Positions 1-6,979 of a stretch of DNA of 64,000 nt are shown one piece after another. Under the pieces are notes generated by a model. It was not told the DNA's origin. It made no database searches and saw nothing but the letters and a program-made list of their open reading frames with translations. Within the stretch, counting starts at the first letter, position 1. Every line of letters begins with the position of its first letter. Location: positions 434,001 to 498,000 of the forward strand of contig NZ_BMQF01000003.1 of the NCBI RefSeq assembly GCF_014647975.1, written 5' to 3'. The stretch is from Streptomyces fumigatiscleroticus. GTDB taxonomy: Bacteria > Actinomycetota > Actinomycetes > Streptomycetales > Streptomycetaceae. A program made the position numbers and the translations under genes.

Positions 1-1646
1 CGCATGAAGTTGACGTCGTCGCGGTTCGGGTAGTCCTCGCGGTAGTGACCGCCGCGGGACTCCTTGCGGGCCAGCGCGGAGACGGCCATGACCTCGGCCA
101 GGTCGAGCAGGTTGCCCAGCTCGACGGCCTCCAGCAGGTCGGTGTTGAACCGCTTGCCCTTGTCCTGGATCGCGACGTTCTTGTAGCGCTCCCGGAGCTC
201 GGCGATCTTCTCGACCGCCGTCTTGATCGTCTGCTCGGTGCGGAAGACCATGACGTTGGCGTCCATGGTCTCCTGGAGCTCGCGGCGCAGCTCCGCCACC
301 CGCTCGTTGCCGGTGGAGTTGCGCAGCCGCTCGATCTGCTCGACGACGAGGGACTCCGGGTTCTCCGGCAGCTCCACGAAGTCGGCCTTCTGGCTGTACT
401 CGGCGGCGGCGATGCCGGCCCGGCGGCCGAAGACGTTGATGTCGAGCAGCGAGTTGGTGCCCAGCCGGTTGGCGCCGTGCACGGAGACGCAGGCGACCTC
501 GCCGGCCGCGTACAGGCCGGGGACGACCGTGGTGTTGTCCGCCAGGACCTCGCCCTGGACGTTGGTCGGGATGCCGCCCATGGCGTAGTGCGCGGTCGGC
601 TGGATCGGGATCGGGTCCGTGTAGGGCTCGATGCCGAGGTAGGTGCGCGCGAACTCGGTGATGTCCGGCAGCTTGGCGTCCAGCTGCTCCGGCGGCAGGT
701 GGGTCAGGTCCAGATAGACGTGGTCGCCCTCGGGACCGCAGCCGCGGCCCTCGCGGATCTCCGTGTAGATGGAGCGGGAGACCACGTCGCGGGAGGCGAG
801 GTCCTTCATGACCGGCGCGTACTTCTCCATGAAGCGCTCGCCGTCCTTGTTGCGCAGGATGCCGCCCTCACCGCGGGCGCCCTCCGTCAGCAGGATGCCC
901 ATGCGCCAGATGCCGGTCGGGTGGAACTGGAAGAACTCCATGTCCTCCAGCGGCAGGCCCCGGCGGTAGACGGCCGCCTGGCCGTCACCGGTCAGGGTGT
1001 GCGCGTTCGACGTCACCTTGAAGAACTTGCCGCAGCCGCCGGAGGCGTAGATCACGGCCTTCGCCTGGAAGACGTGGATCTCACCGGTCGCCAGCTCGTA
1101 CGCCACGACACCGGCCGACTTCCTGACGCCGTCGACCTCGGTCATCAGCTGGTCGAGGACGTAGAACTCGTTGAAGAACTCCACGCCCTCCTTGACGCAG
1201 TTCTGGTACAGCGTCTGGAGGATCATGTGGCCGGTGCGGTCGGCCGCGTAGCAGGAGCGGCGGACCGGCGCCTCGCCGTGGTTGCGGGAGTGACCGCCGA
1301 AGCGGCGCTGGTCGATCGTCCCGTCGGGCGTCCGGTTGAACGGCAGGCCCATCTTCTCCAGGTCGAGGACGGAGTCGATGGCCTCCTTCGCCAGGATCTC
1401 GGCGGCGTCCTGGTCGACCAGGTAGTCACCGCCCTTGACGGTGTCGAAGGTGTGCCACTCCCAGTTGTCCTCCTCCACGTTGGCCAGCGCGGCGGCCATG
1501 CCGCCCTGCGCGGCGCCCGTGTGGGAGCGGGTGGGGTAGAGCTTGGTCAGGACCGCGGTGCGGCTGCGCTTCGTCGCCTCGATGGCGGCACGCATGCCCG
1601 CGCCACCGGCGCCGACGATGACGGTGTCGTACTTGTGGATCTTCAT
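1..1646 (-). CDS. sdhA: Succinate dehydrogenase flavoprotein subunit SdhA (3' end cut by window)
   Basis: Catalytic FAD subunit of complex II: oxidises succinate to fumarate and passes electrons to the SdhB iron-sulfur subunit at the inner face of the membrane. The protein starts [20 protein letters not shown], the dinucleotide-binding loop of the family. The last visible residues include [18 protein letters not shown], the conserved arginine-rich motif near the C-terminus, so only about the last 35 residues are missing if the usual length of about 584 applies. The ATG at 1646 follows sdhD by 19 bases, so it belongs to an sdhC-sdhD-sdhA operon, with sdhB expected just outside the window. Very secure. 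Confidence 0.97.
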   Translation of the reverse strand, partial: MKIHKYDTVIVGAGGAGMRAAIEATKRSRTAVLTKLYPTRSHTGAAQGGMAAALANVEEDNWEWHTFDTVKGGDYLVDQDAAEILAKEAIDSVLDLEKMGLPFNRTPDGTIDQRRFGGHSRNHGEAPVRRSCYAADRTGHMILQTLYQNCVKEGVEFFNEFYVLDQLMTEVDGVRKSAGVVAYELATGEIHVFQAKAVIYASGGCGKFFKVTSNAHTLTGDGQAAVYRRGLPLEDMEFFQFHPTGIWRMGILLTEGARGEGGILRNKDGERFMEKYAPVMKDLASRDVVSRSIYTEIREGRGCGPEGDHVYLDLTHLPPEQLDAKLPDITEFARTYLGIEPYTDPIPIQPTAHYAMGGIPTNVQGEVLADNTTVVPGLYAAGEVACVSVHGANRLGTNSLLDINVFGRRAGIAAAEYSQKADFVELPENPESLVVEQIERLRNSTGNERVAELRRELQETMDANVMVFRTEQTIKTAVEKIAELRERYKNVAIQDKGKRFNTDLLEAVELGNLLDLAEVMAVSALARKESRGGHYREDYPNRDDVNFM

Positions 1647-1665
1647 GAGTCTCGTAGCCCCGGAT

Positions 1666-2148
1666 CTAGCGGATGTTCGGGTCGAAGGTGAAGATCACCA
1701 GCGTGCCCAGCAGGATGGTGAACACCGTGGCGGTGTAGAGCAGGCCCTTCAGCCACAGCCGGGTGTTCGCGCGTTCCGCGTAGTCGTTGATGACCGTGCG
1801 CAGGCCGTTCGCGCCGTGCAGCATCGCCAGCCACAGCATCAGCAGGTCCCAGACCTGCCAGAACGGCGAGGCCCAGCGGCCGGCCACGAAGGCGAAGCCG
1901 ATCTTGGAGACACCGCCGTCGAGCACCAGCTGGATCAGCAGGTGCCCGAGGACCAGGACGACCAGCACCACGCCGGACAGGCGCATGAACAGCCAGCCGT
2001 ACATCTCGAAGTTGCCCCGGGTGGACTTCGGGGTCTTCTTGGTGCGCTTGCGCGGGGGCTCGATCACGGGGGCCGGGTTGTCGGCGGTGAAGACGGACGC
2101 GCCTTCGACGGGGCCGATCCCGGCGGGGGTGGTTTCAGTCGTGGACAT
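1666..2148 (-). CDS. sdhD: Succinate dehydrogenase membrane anchor subunit SdhD
   Basis: Hydrophobic anchor of 160 residues that holds SdhA/SdhB on the membrane and helps form the quinone site. After a polar N-terminal tail of about 45 residues there are three membrane segments: one rich in valine and leucine around [20 protein letters not shown], one around [18 protein letters not shown], and one around [25 protein letters not shown] matches the haem/quinone-proximal histidine motif of the family. It starts 5 bases after the sdhC stop and is followed by sdhA, so it is co-transcribed. Assignment to SdhD rests on order and hydrophobicity; sequence conservation in this family is low. Confidence 0.93.
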   Translation of the reverse strand: MSTTETTPAGIGPVEGASVFTADNPAPVIEPPRKRTKKTPKSTRGNFEMYGWLFMRLSGVVLVVLVLGHLLIQLVLDGGVSKIGFAFVAGRWASPFWQVWDLLMLWLAMLHGANGLRTVINDYAERANTRLWLKGLLYTATVFTILLGTLVIFTFDPNIR

Positions 2149-2153
2149 TGGCG

Positions 2154-2534
2154 TCAGCTCCCGAACAGTTCACGAGCGGCGTGGCCGAGGACGGGGTAGA
2201 CCGCCCCGAGCATCAGCACGACCCACAGGCCGACGACGGTCCAGAGCATCTGCTTCTGGTAGCGCGCGCCCTTGATCCAGAAGTCGACGGCGATGACGCG
2301 GAGGCCGTTGAGCGCGTGGAAGAGGATGGCGGCCACGAGGCCGTACTCCAGCAGCGCGACGATCGGCGTCTTGTAGGTGGCCACGACCTGGTCGTAGGCC
2401 TCGGGGGAGACACGGACGAGTGCGGTGTCCAGCACGTGAACGAACAGGAAGAAGAAGATGAGGACGCCGGTGACTCGGTGAGCCACCCAGGACCACATTC
2501 CTTCCCGGCCGCGGTACAGCGTTCCAGCCGGCAC
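2154..2534 (-). CDS. sdhC: Succinate dehydrogenase cytochrome b556 subunit SdhC
   Basis: First gene of the sdh operon, 126 residues. The GTG at 2534 was chosen because a strong Shine-Dalgarno GGAGGG lies about seven bases upstream; the open frame runs 25 codons further but those residues are not family-like. The protein opens VPAGTLYRGREGMWSWVAHR, typical of actinobacterial SdhC, and has three membrane helices. The motif FHALNGLRVIAVDF carries the histidine expected to ligate haem b. The upstream 190 bases hold a likely promoter region but I could not fix the -35/-10. Confidence 0.94.
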   Translation of the reverse strand: MPAGTLYRGREGMWSWVAHRVTGVLIFFFLFVHVLDTALVRVSPEAYDQVVATYKTPIVALLEYGLVAAILFHALNGLRVIAVDFWIKGARYQKQMLWTVVGLWVVLMLGAVYPVLGHAARELFGS

Positions 2535-2724
2535 GGAAGAACCCTCCGGGAGCGGGACTAGGGGCCGGCCGGCTTCGGTGTCGGACGAGCCCGGCCGGGT
2601 ACGGTCCACCGGCCCCCAGCATCGTAGCGACGAGTTGTCGGAACGCTTACGGGGGCCCTACCGGTGTGATCAAAGTGGCACGCGGACGGGCTAGGGCCGG
2701 GGGCATCTGGGGCGAGGTGTCCCG

Positions 2725-3384
2725 TTATCTGCCGGGTGTGTCGCCGTCGTGGCCGGTGGGACGCTCGCCGGTACCGGCGAGAGCGCCGGCCAGACGGCCC
2801 CGGGCGAGCCGCCGCAGCTCCTCCGCGGCGATCATCCGCTCCTCCTCGGGATCGTTGGCCAATCGTGACCGGATGCCCGCGAGCACATGGTCGAGGGCCT
2901 CTTCGGGGGCAGCCTGGTCCAGACAGATGACGAACACGTGCCCGAACCTCGCCTCGTAGGCGGCGTGGGCCGCGCTCAGCGCCGTGTGGGCGACGGAGTA
3001 GGTGTCCTCGGGCAGCGCGGGCAGGGACTCGGCCGCCAGGGCCTCCGCGAGGTCGGCCGGGGTGAGGTCGTACGCCGCCTCGTCCGCCGCGGCCAGCAGG
3101 GCGTCCAGGTCGGGGTAGGGACGGTGGTCGGCGATGCGGCGGGCCCAGCGGTGACTGCGCAGACAGGCCAGAAGCAGCCGCCGGGCGTCGGCGGCGGCAG
3201 CCCGGTTGAGGCACTCGAGAGGCGTGGCGGGCGGTGTGCCGCCAGACTGCTCGGGTAGGGGCGCGCGATCGGGTGGTCGCGGTGTTTCCGGTAGGGCGAC
3301 TCGGCCGGGGAGGTGCGGGTGACGGTGCACGGGCGGCGTGGGTCCTCGGCGGTGGAGTGCTGTGACGCCTCCGGTGGGCGTCAC
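2725..3384 (-). CDS. OHCU decarboxylase-like protein (UraD fold), active site degenerate
   Basis: Residues from about 55 onward match the 2-oxo-4-hydroxy-4-carboxy-5-ureidoimidazoline decarboxylase family, the third step of urate to allantoin conversion. The best block is AAYEARFGHVFVICLD followed by LAGIRSRLANDPEEER, the paired C-terminal helices of the fold. In classical UraD a His-Pro motif carries the catalytic histidine; the matching stretch here reads ALAAESLPALPED, with no histidine. No uricase or transthyretin-like hydrolase gene is adjacent. The first 55 residues are proline- and arginine-rich, so the true start may lie downstream of the ATG at 3384. Fold assignment is fairly safe; decarboxylase activity is doubtful. 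Confidence 0.72.
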   Translation of the reverse strand: MTPTGGVTALHRRGPTPPVHRHPHLPGRVALPETPRPPDRAPLPEQSGGTPPATPLECLNRAAAADARRLLLACLRSHRWARRIADHRPYPDLDALLAAADEAAYDLTPADLAEALAAESLPALPEDTYSVAHTALSAAHAAYEARFGHVFVICLDQAAPEEALDHVLAGIRSRLANDPEEERMIAAEELRRLARGRLAGALAGTGERPTGHDGDTPGR

Positions 3385-3539
3385 GTGCGTGTCGGCAGAG
3401 AAATCTGTGAGAGATGTGGCGTCACGTTATCGAGTGAGGACATGACGTGTCCGATGAATGCCCGATTTTCACCCGCACGAGAGAGTTTCGGCATGGGTGG
3501 TGGACGATCACCGCATCCCTACGGCCTTAGGTGGGCACC

Positions 3540-5210
3540 GTGAGCGAGCACAGGCGCCGGGAGCCGGCGCGGAGGGCGACGCGGCGACGGGTACGGACGG
3601 CGGCGGTGACCGCCGTGGCCGCGACCGGACTGGGCCTGGGACTCTGGTCCTGCACCGGCGACGACGGGCAGTCGGCGGGTTCGGCCGGGCGGCCCACCGA
3701 CGGCACGAGCGCCGCCTCGCGCGCCACCGCCACCCCCAGCACCGGCACCGGCACCGGCACGACCCCGAGCCCCAGCCGCTCCTACCCCCTGTCCGAGACG
3801 CCCCGCACCATCCCCGCCGTGCGCGCCCACACCCCGGCCCGCGGCCCCGGCTGGCGCCCCGGGAAGGGCGACCGCGTCGTCGTGAACGACGCCGACCTCG
3901 CCGACGAGGGCCGGCTGATCGCCGGTGAGCTGGGGCTGACGTACGCCGGTGAGAAGGACGACGTGCGCGACGGGGACGTACGGCTGGCGCTCAGCGGCGA
4001 CGAGGGCGCGGACCCGGAGTCGTACAGCATGACCGTGCGCGGCGGACGCGTGAACATCAGCGGCCCGGCCGACGCGGGCGTCTTCTACGGCACCCGCACC
4101 CTCAAGCAGGAGGTGCACGCCGGCGGCACCGCCCCGGAGGGCGTCGTCCGGGACGAGCCGGCCAAGCCGCGGCGCGGGTTCATGCTGGACATCGCGCGCA
4201 AGCACTTCACCGCCGACTGGATCGAGGACCGGGTCCGCGAGCTGGGCGATCTGAAGTTCAACGAGCTGGGCCTGCACTTCTCCGACGACCAGGCCTTCCG
4301 CATCGAGTCCAGCAGCCACCCGGAGATCGTCTCCGACCCGCATCTGACCAAGGCCGAGGTCAAGAAGATCGTCGACCTGGCGGAGAGCCGGCACATCACC
4401 GTCGTACCGGAGATCGACTCGCCCGGCCATCTCGGCGCCGTCATCGACGCCCACCCGGACCTTCAGCTGCGCAACGCACAGGGAAAGGCCACCAGCGGAG
4501 CGGTCGACATCTCCCAGGACGGTGCCGCGAAGATCGTCGACGACCTGCTCAAGGAGTACGCCGGGCTCTTCCCCGGCGACCAGTGGCACCTCGGCGCCGA
4601 CGAGTACCAGGCGCTCACCGTGTCCGACCCCGAGGCGTCGTACCCGCAGCTGGCCACCGCCGCCCGCGAGGCGCACGGCTCCGGCGCGACCGTCGCGGAC
4701 CTCACCAGCGCCTGGCTCGACGACCGGGCCGCCACGGTCCGCGCCGAGGACCGTACCCCGCGCGCGTGGAACGACGGCTTCTTCCGCGGCACCTCCGTCG
4801 AGCCCGCCGGCGACCTGCTGGTCGCCTACTGGACCGGCAAGGAGATCGGCGCCCGCGAGCCGGCGGAGTATCTGAGCGCGGGCCGCAAGGTGCTCAACTA
4901 CAACGACGAGTACCTCTACTACGTGCTCGGGCAGCCGCAGACCTTCGTGTACCCGACGGGGGAGCGGATCTACGGGCAGTGGACCCCGCGCGTGCTGCGG
5001 GGCAGCACGGCCGTGCCCGACAAGTACGACGGCCAGATCCTCGGCGGGAGCTTCGCGGTCTGGTGCGACCTGGCGGACTCCCAGACCCAGGACCAGGTCG
5101 CGGACGGCATCCGCATGCCCCTGCGGGCGACGGTCCAGAAGCTGTGGGACCCACAGCGGCCGGAGCTGTCCTGGGCGGAGTTCCGGTCACTCGCCGGCCG
5201 GCTGGGCTGA
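3540..5210 (+). CDS. Secreted beta-N-acetylhexosaminidase, GH20 lipoprotein
   Basis: Hydrolyses terminal N-acetylhexosamine from chitin or peptidoglycan fragments outside the cell. The N-terminus has a twin-arginine-rich stretch, a hydrophobic core and LGLGLWSC, which reads as a lipobox, then a low-complexity Ser/Thr/Gly linker. A GH20 N-terminal domain is followed by the catalytic barrel from about residue 215 (RRGFMLDIARKHFTADWIED). HLGADEY holds the catalytic Asp-Glu pair and PEIDSPGH is the preceding family motif. The second GTG (3540) was chosen over 3531 because AGGTGGG sits just upstream of it. It is 556 residues, normal for the family. No DasR-type palindrome was seen upstream. Confidence 0.92.
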   Translation: MSEHRRREPARRATRRRVRTAAVTAVAATGLGLGLWSCTGDDGQSAGSAGRPTDGTSAASRATATPSTGTGTGTTPSPSRSYPLSETPRTIPAVRAHTPARGPGWRPGKGDRVVVNDADLADEGRLIAGELGLTYAGEKDDVRDGDVRLALSGDEGADPESYSMTVRGGRVNISGPADAGVFYGTRTLKQEVHAGGTAPEGVVRDEPAKPRRGFMLDIARKHFTADWIEDRVRELGDLKFNELGLHFSDDQAFRIESSSHPEIVSDPHLTKAEVKKIVDLAESRHITVVPEIDSPGHLGAVIDAHPDLQLRNAQGKATSGAVDISQDGAAKIVDDLLKEYAGLFPGDQWHLGADEYQALTVSDPEASYPQLATAAREAHGSGATVADLTSAWLDDRAATVRAEDRTPRAWNDGFFRGTSVEPAGDLLVAYWTGKEIGAREPAEYLSAGRKVLNYNDEYLYYVLGQPQTFVYPTGERIYGQWTPRVLRGSTAVPDKYDGQILGGSFAVWCDLADSQTQDQVADGIRMPLRATVQKLWDPQRPELSWAEFRSLAGRLG

Positions 5211-5325
5211 CCTCGGCCAGGGGTGGTGCGGTTCCGGCGGAGATTGCCCGATATGGCTGCGGACCGGCATCGGGCTGTGGTGTATTCGGCCCGAGCCGGA
5301 GCCGAGACCCTGGGGGGAGCCGGGC

Positions 5326-5829
5326 ATGGGCTATTGGGGCTATTTCGTCGTGGGCCGCGCCGTGCGGCCGCTGACGGAACTGGACGCGCTGAAGGGCGCG
5401 GAGGAGATGAGCCTGCGCGCGTCGGCGCCGGGCGGATGGCAGGTGTGGGAGTACCCGAGCAGCGACGGCGACATCGGCAACATGAACGACCTGGCCCGCG
5501 AGACCGGGGAACCCGCGCTCTTCGGGTACGTCATGGACAGCGACTGCGTGGTGCTGGAGGCGGCGGCGCCGGAGAGCGGGGCCTGGACGACCTGCCTGGC
5601 GCGGGCGGCGATGGCCGGGTACCTCGGCGCGGACGAGGAGGGACTCACGCTCGAGGACTACTTCCTGGAGCCCCGGGACGCCGCCGAGCGTGCCGTCGCC
5701 TGGGCCGCCGAGGCCGGACACGCGGCGGCCGCCGAGGAGCTGCTCGACGTGCTGGCCGCCGACCCCGTCCCGATGGCCGAGCACCTCTTCTTCCGCCTGC
5801 TCGACCGGCTGGGCGTGGTGCCCCTGTGA
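5326..5829 (+). CDS. Conserved hypothetical protein, 167 aa
   Basis: Family not recognised by name. It starts MGYWGYFVVGRA and is acidic and soluble, with no signal peptide or membrane segment. The first two thirds look like a small mixed fold, with EYPSSDGDIGNMNDLARETG and a cysteine-containing strand GYVMDSDCVVLEAA. The last third is helical and alanine-rich (AERAVAWAAEAGHAAAAEEL). The start is supported by a GGGGGAG stretch a few bases upstream. Codon use is typical of the genome, so it is a real gene. It stands alone, 54 bases before the convergent DUF1877 gene. Confidence 0.8.
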   Translation: MGYWGYFVVGRAVRPLTELDALKGAEEMSLRASAPGGWQVWEYPSSDGDIGNMNDLARETGEPALFGYVMDSDCVVLEAAAPESGAWTTCLARAAMAGYLGADEEGLTLEDYFLEPRDAAERAVAWAAEAGHAAAAEELLDVLAADPVPMAEHLFFRLLDRLGVVPL

Positions 5830-5882
5830 ACACTCCCGGACCCGGCGGCGGCGCCGTCCCGGCCGGCGACCGCCGCGGCGTC

Positions 5883-6377
5883 TCACCGCACCAGCCACTT
5901 GACCACCGCGTCCCCGTACTCGGCGGTCTGCCGGTAGAACGCGGTCAGATCCCGGTGCGTCCCTTCGAACACACCCCGCGTCTCCGGTTCCGCCTCGCTC
6001 CCGCCGTAGCCCGGCAGCAGGTCCGGGCGGGCCCGCCGCCACAGCGCGTCGAAGTCGGCCGTGAGCAGATATCCGGCGACCTGGGCCGCCTGTGCCGCGG
6101 TCAGCAGCAGGAACGGCGGGCGCGCGGGGTCGGGCGCACGGACCGGGCGGCCGCCGAGGACCACCTGGGCCGGCGGGCCGTCCGGCGCGTGGTGCGGCGG
6201 CATGCCGGTGTAGAGCAGCTCGTGGCAGAAGTAGGACTCGTCCAGCACCTCCTCGCGATGCCGTCCGATGCGGTCCCGCACGGTGTCCCAGTCGTCCTGG
6301 AAGAGCCGTTGCAGCCAGTTGGCGCTGTTGCGCAGGGCCGGGGGCGGCACGGCGCGGAGATGTAGGTACACGCTCAT
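5883..6377 (-). CDS. DUF1877 family protein
   Basis: A 164-residue cytoplasmic protein of the DUF1877 (YfbM-like) family, of unknown function. The N-terminus MSVYLHLRAVPPPALR and the later block YLLTADFDALWRRARP followed by a Tyr/Phe-rich tail are typical. The ATG at 6377 was chosen because the similarity begins there, although no clear Shine-Dalgarno is visible. Members are often scattered singly and none is tied to a pathway. It is convergent with the preceding gene. Confidence 0.82.
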   Translation of the reverse strand: MSVYLHLRAVPPPALRNSANWLQRLFQDDWDTVRDRIGRHREEVLDESYFCHELLYTGMPPHHAPDGPPAQVVLGGRPVRAPDPARPPFLLLTAAQAAQVAGYLLTADFDALWRRARPDLLPGYGGSEAEPETRGVFEGTHRDLTAFYRQTAEYGDAVVKWLVR

Positions 6378-6525
6378 CGCAGTAAGGAGCGCGCGGGGAC
6401 CGCGAACCGTCACTCCCGCGACGACCCCGCAGGCGGAGGGGTTCTGTGACCGTCCCGCGGGGGCGGTGGGGCGATCCTGCGGCGGTTGCGGGCGCCGGCC
6501 GGATCCGGGTGACGAAAAGCCACCG

Positions 6526-6933
6526 GTGAACGCTCTTGTGGATGTGACGACAGAGCAGGAGACCAGGCCGTCCGCGGCGGCCAAGCCGGTGCGGTGGGCG
6601 GCGGACACGGTGGCGACGATGCGGGAGGGGGCGCGGCTGCGCCTGGACTACTCGGCGCAGAGCCTGTGGCGCGTCGACCGGATGATCGACGACCTGCGCC
6701 ACGAGGGAACGCCGTACGCCGCGGTGGAGAGCGTGCTGCGCGGGTTCGGGGCGTACGCCGGTGAGGTGATCGTCCGGCAGACCGGCGCCGAGTGGTGGAC
6801 GACCGCCGGCGACCACTGGGTCCGCACCCCCGACGGCCGCTTGTGGGATCCGATGGACGAGGCCCGCCGCTGCTTCGCCGGGAGCGGTTCGCTGCGGCTG
6901 CTGTGCCGGGACGCCACGACGTCGGTGCGGTGA
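6526..6933 (+). CDS. Conserved hypothetical protein, about 135 aa
   Basis: Not assigned to a named family. The conserved-looking part begins near TVATMREGARLRLDYSAQSL and includes DRMIDDLRHEGTPYAAVES, GFGAYAGEVIVRQTGAEWW and WVRTPDGRLWDPMDEA. This pattern fits small Streptomyces proteins that pair a helical N-terminal half with a beta C-terminal half. Possible GTG starts lie at 6526, 6538 and 6544, none with a convincing ribosome site, so the 5' end is uncertain. It ends at a strong convergent terminator shared with the amidase gene. Confidence 0.7.
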   Translation: MNALVDVTTEQETRPSAAAKPVRWAADTVATMREGARLRLDYSAQSLWRVDRMIDDLRHEGTPYAAVESVLRGFGAYAGEVIVRQTGAEWWTTAGDHWVRTPDGRLWDPMDEARRCFAGSGSLRLLCRDATTSVR

Positions 6934-6934
6934 C

Positions 6935-6973
6935 GGCCGGCCGGGGCGCGCGCACCGTGCGCCCCGGCCGGCC
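6935..6973. terminator. Bidirectional hairpin terminator
   Basis: A perfect 15-bp inverted repeat, GGCCGGCCGGGGCGC and its complement, with a 9-base loop, lies between two convergent gene ends. It has no T tract, which is usual for Streptomyces terminators. Confidence 0.8.
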
Positions 6974-6979
6974 GCCGCG

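Noticed and set aside
45-1691. Long open frame opposite sdhA (and similar long antisense frames elsewhere, such as opposite deoA, the GTs and afsQ2)
   Set aside because: They are complements of well-supported genes, rich in Arg/Gly/Ala/Val with no domain or start signal. GC-rich codon bias keeps these frames open by chance.
3384-3540. DasR operator upstream of the secreted hexosaminidase
   Set aside because: I looked for the ACTGGTCTAGACCAGT-type palindrome expected for chitin/GlcNAc genes and found none in the 150-base upstream region.
3313-3543. 76-residue frame upstream of the hexosaminidase
   Set aside because: It overlaps the start of the hexosaminidase gene out of frame and the 5' end of the OHCU-like gene antisense. 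Composition is unlike a protein and there is no ribosome site.
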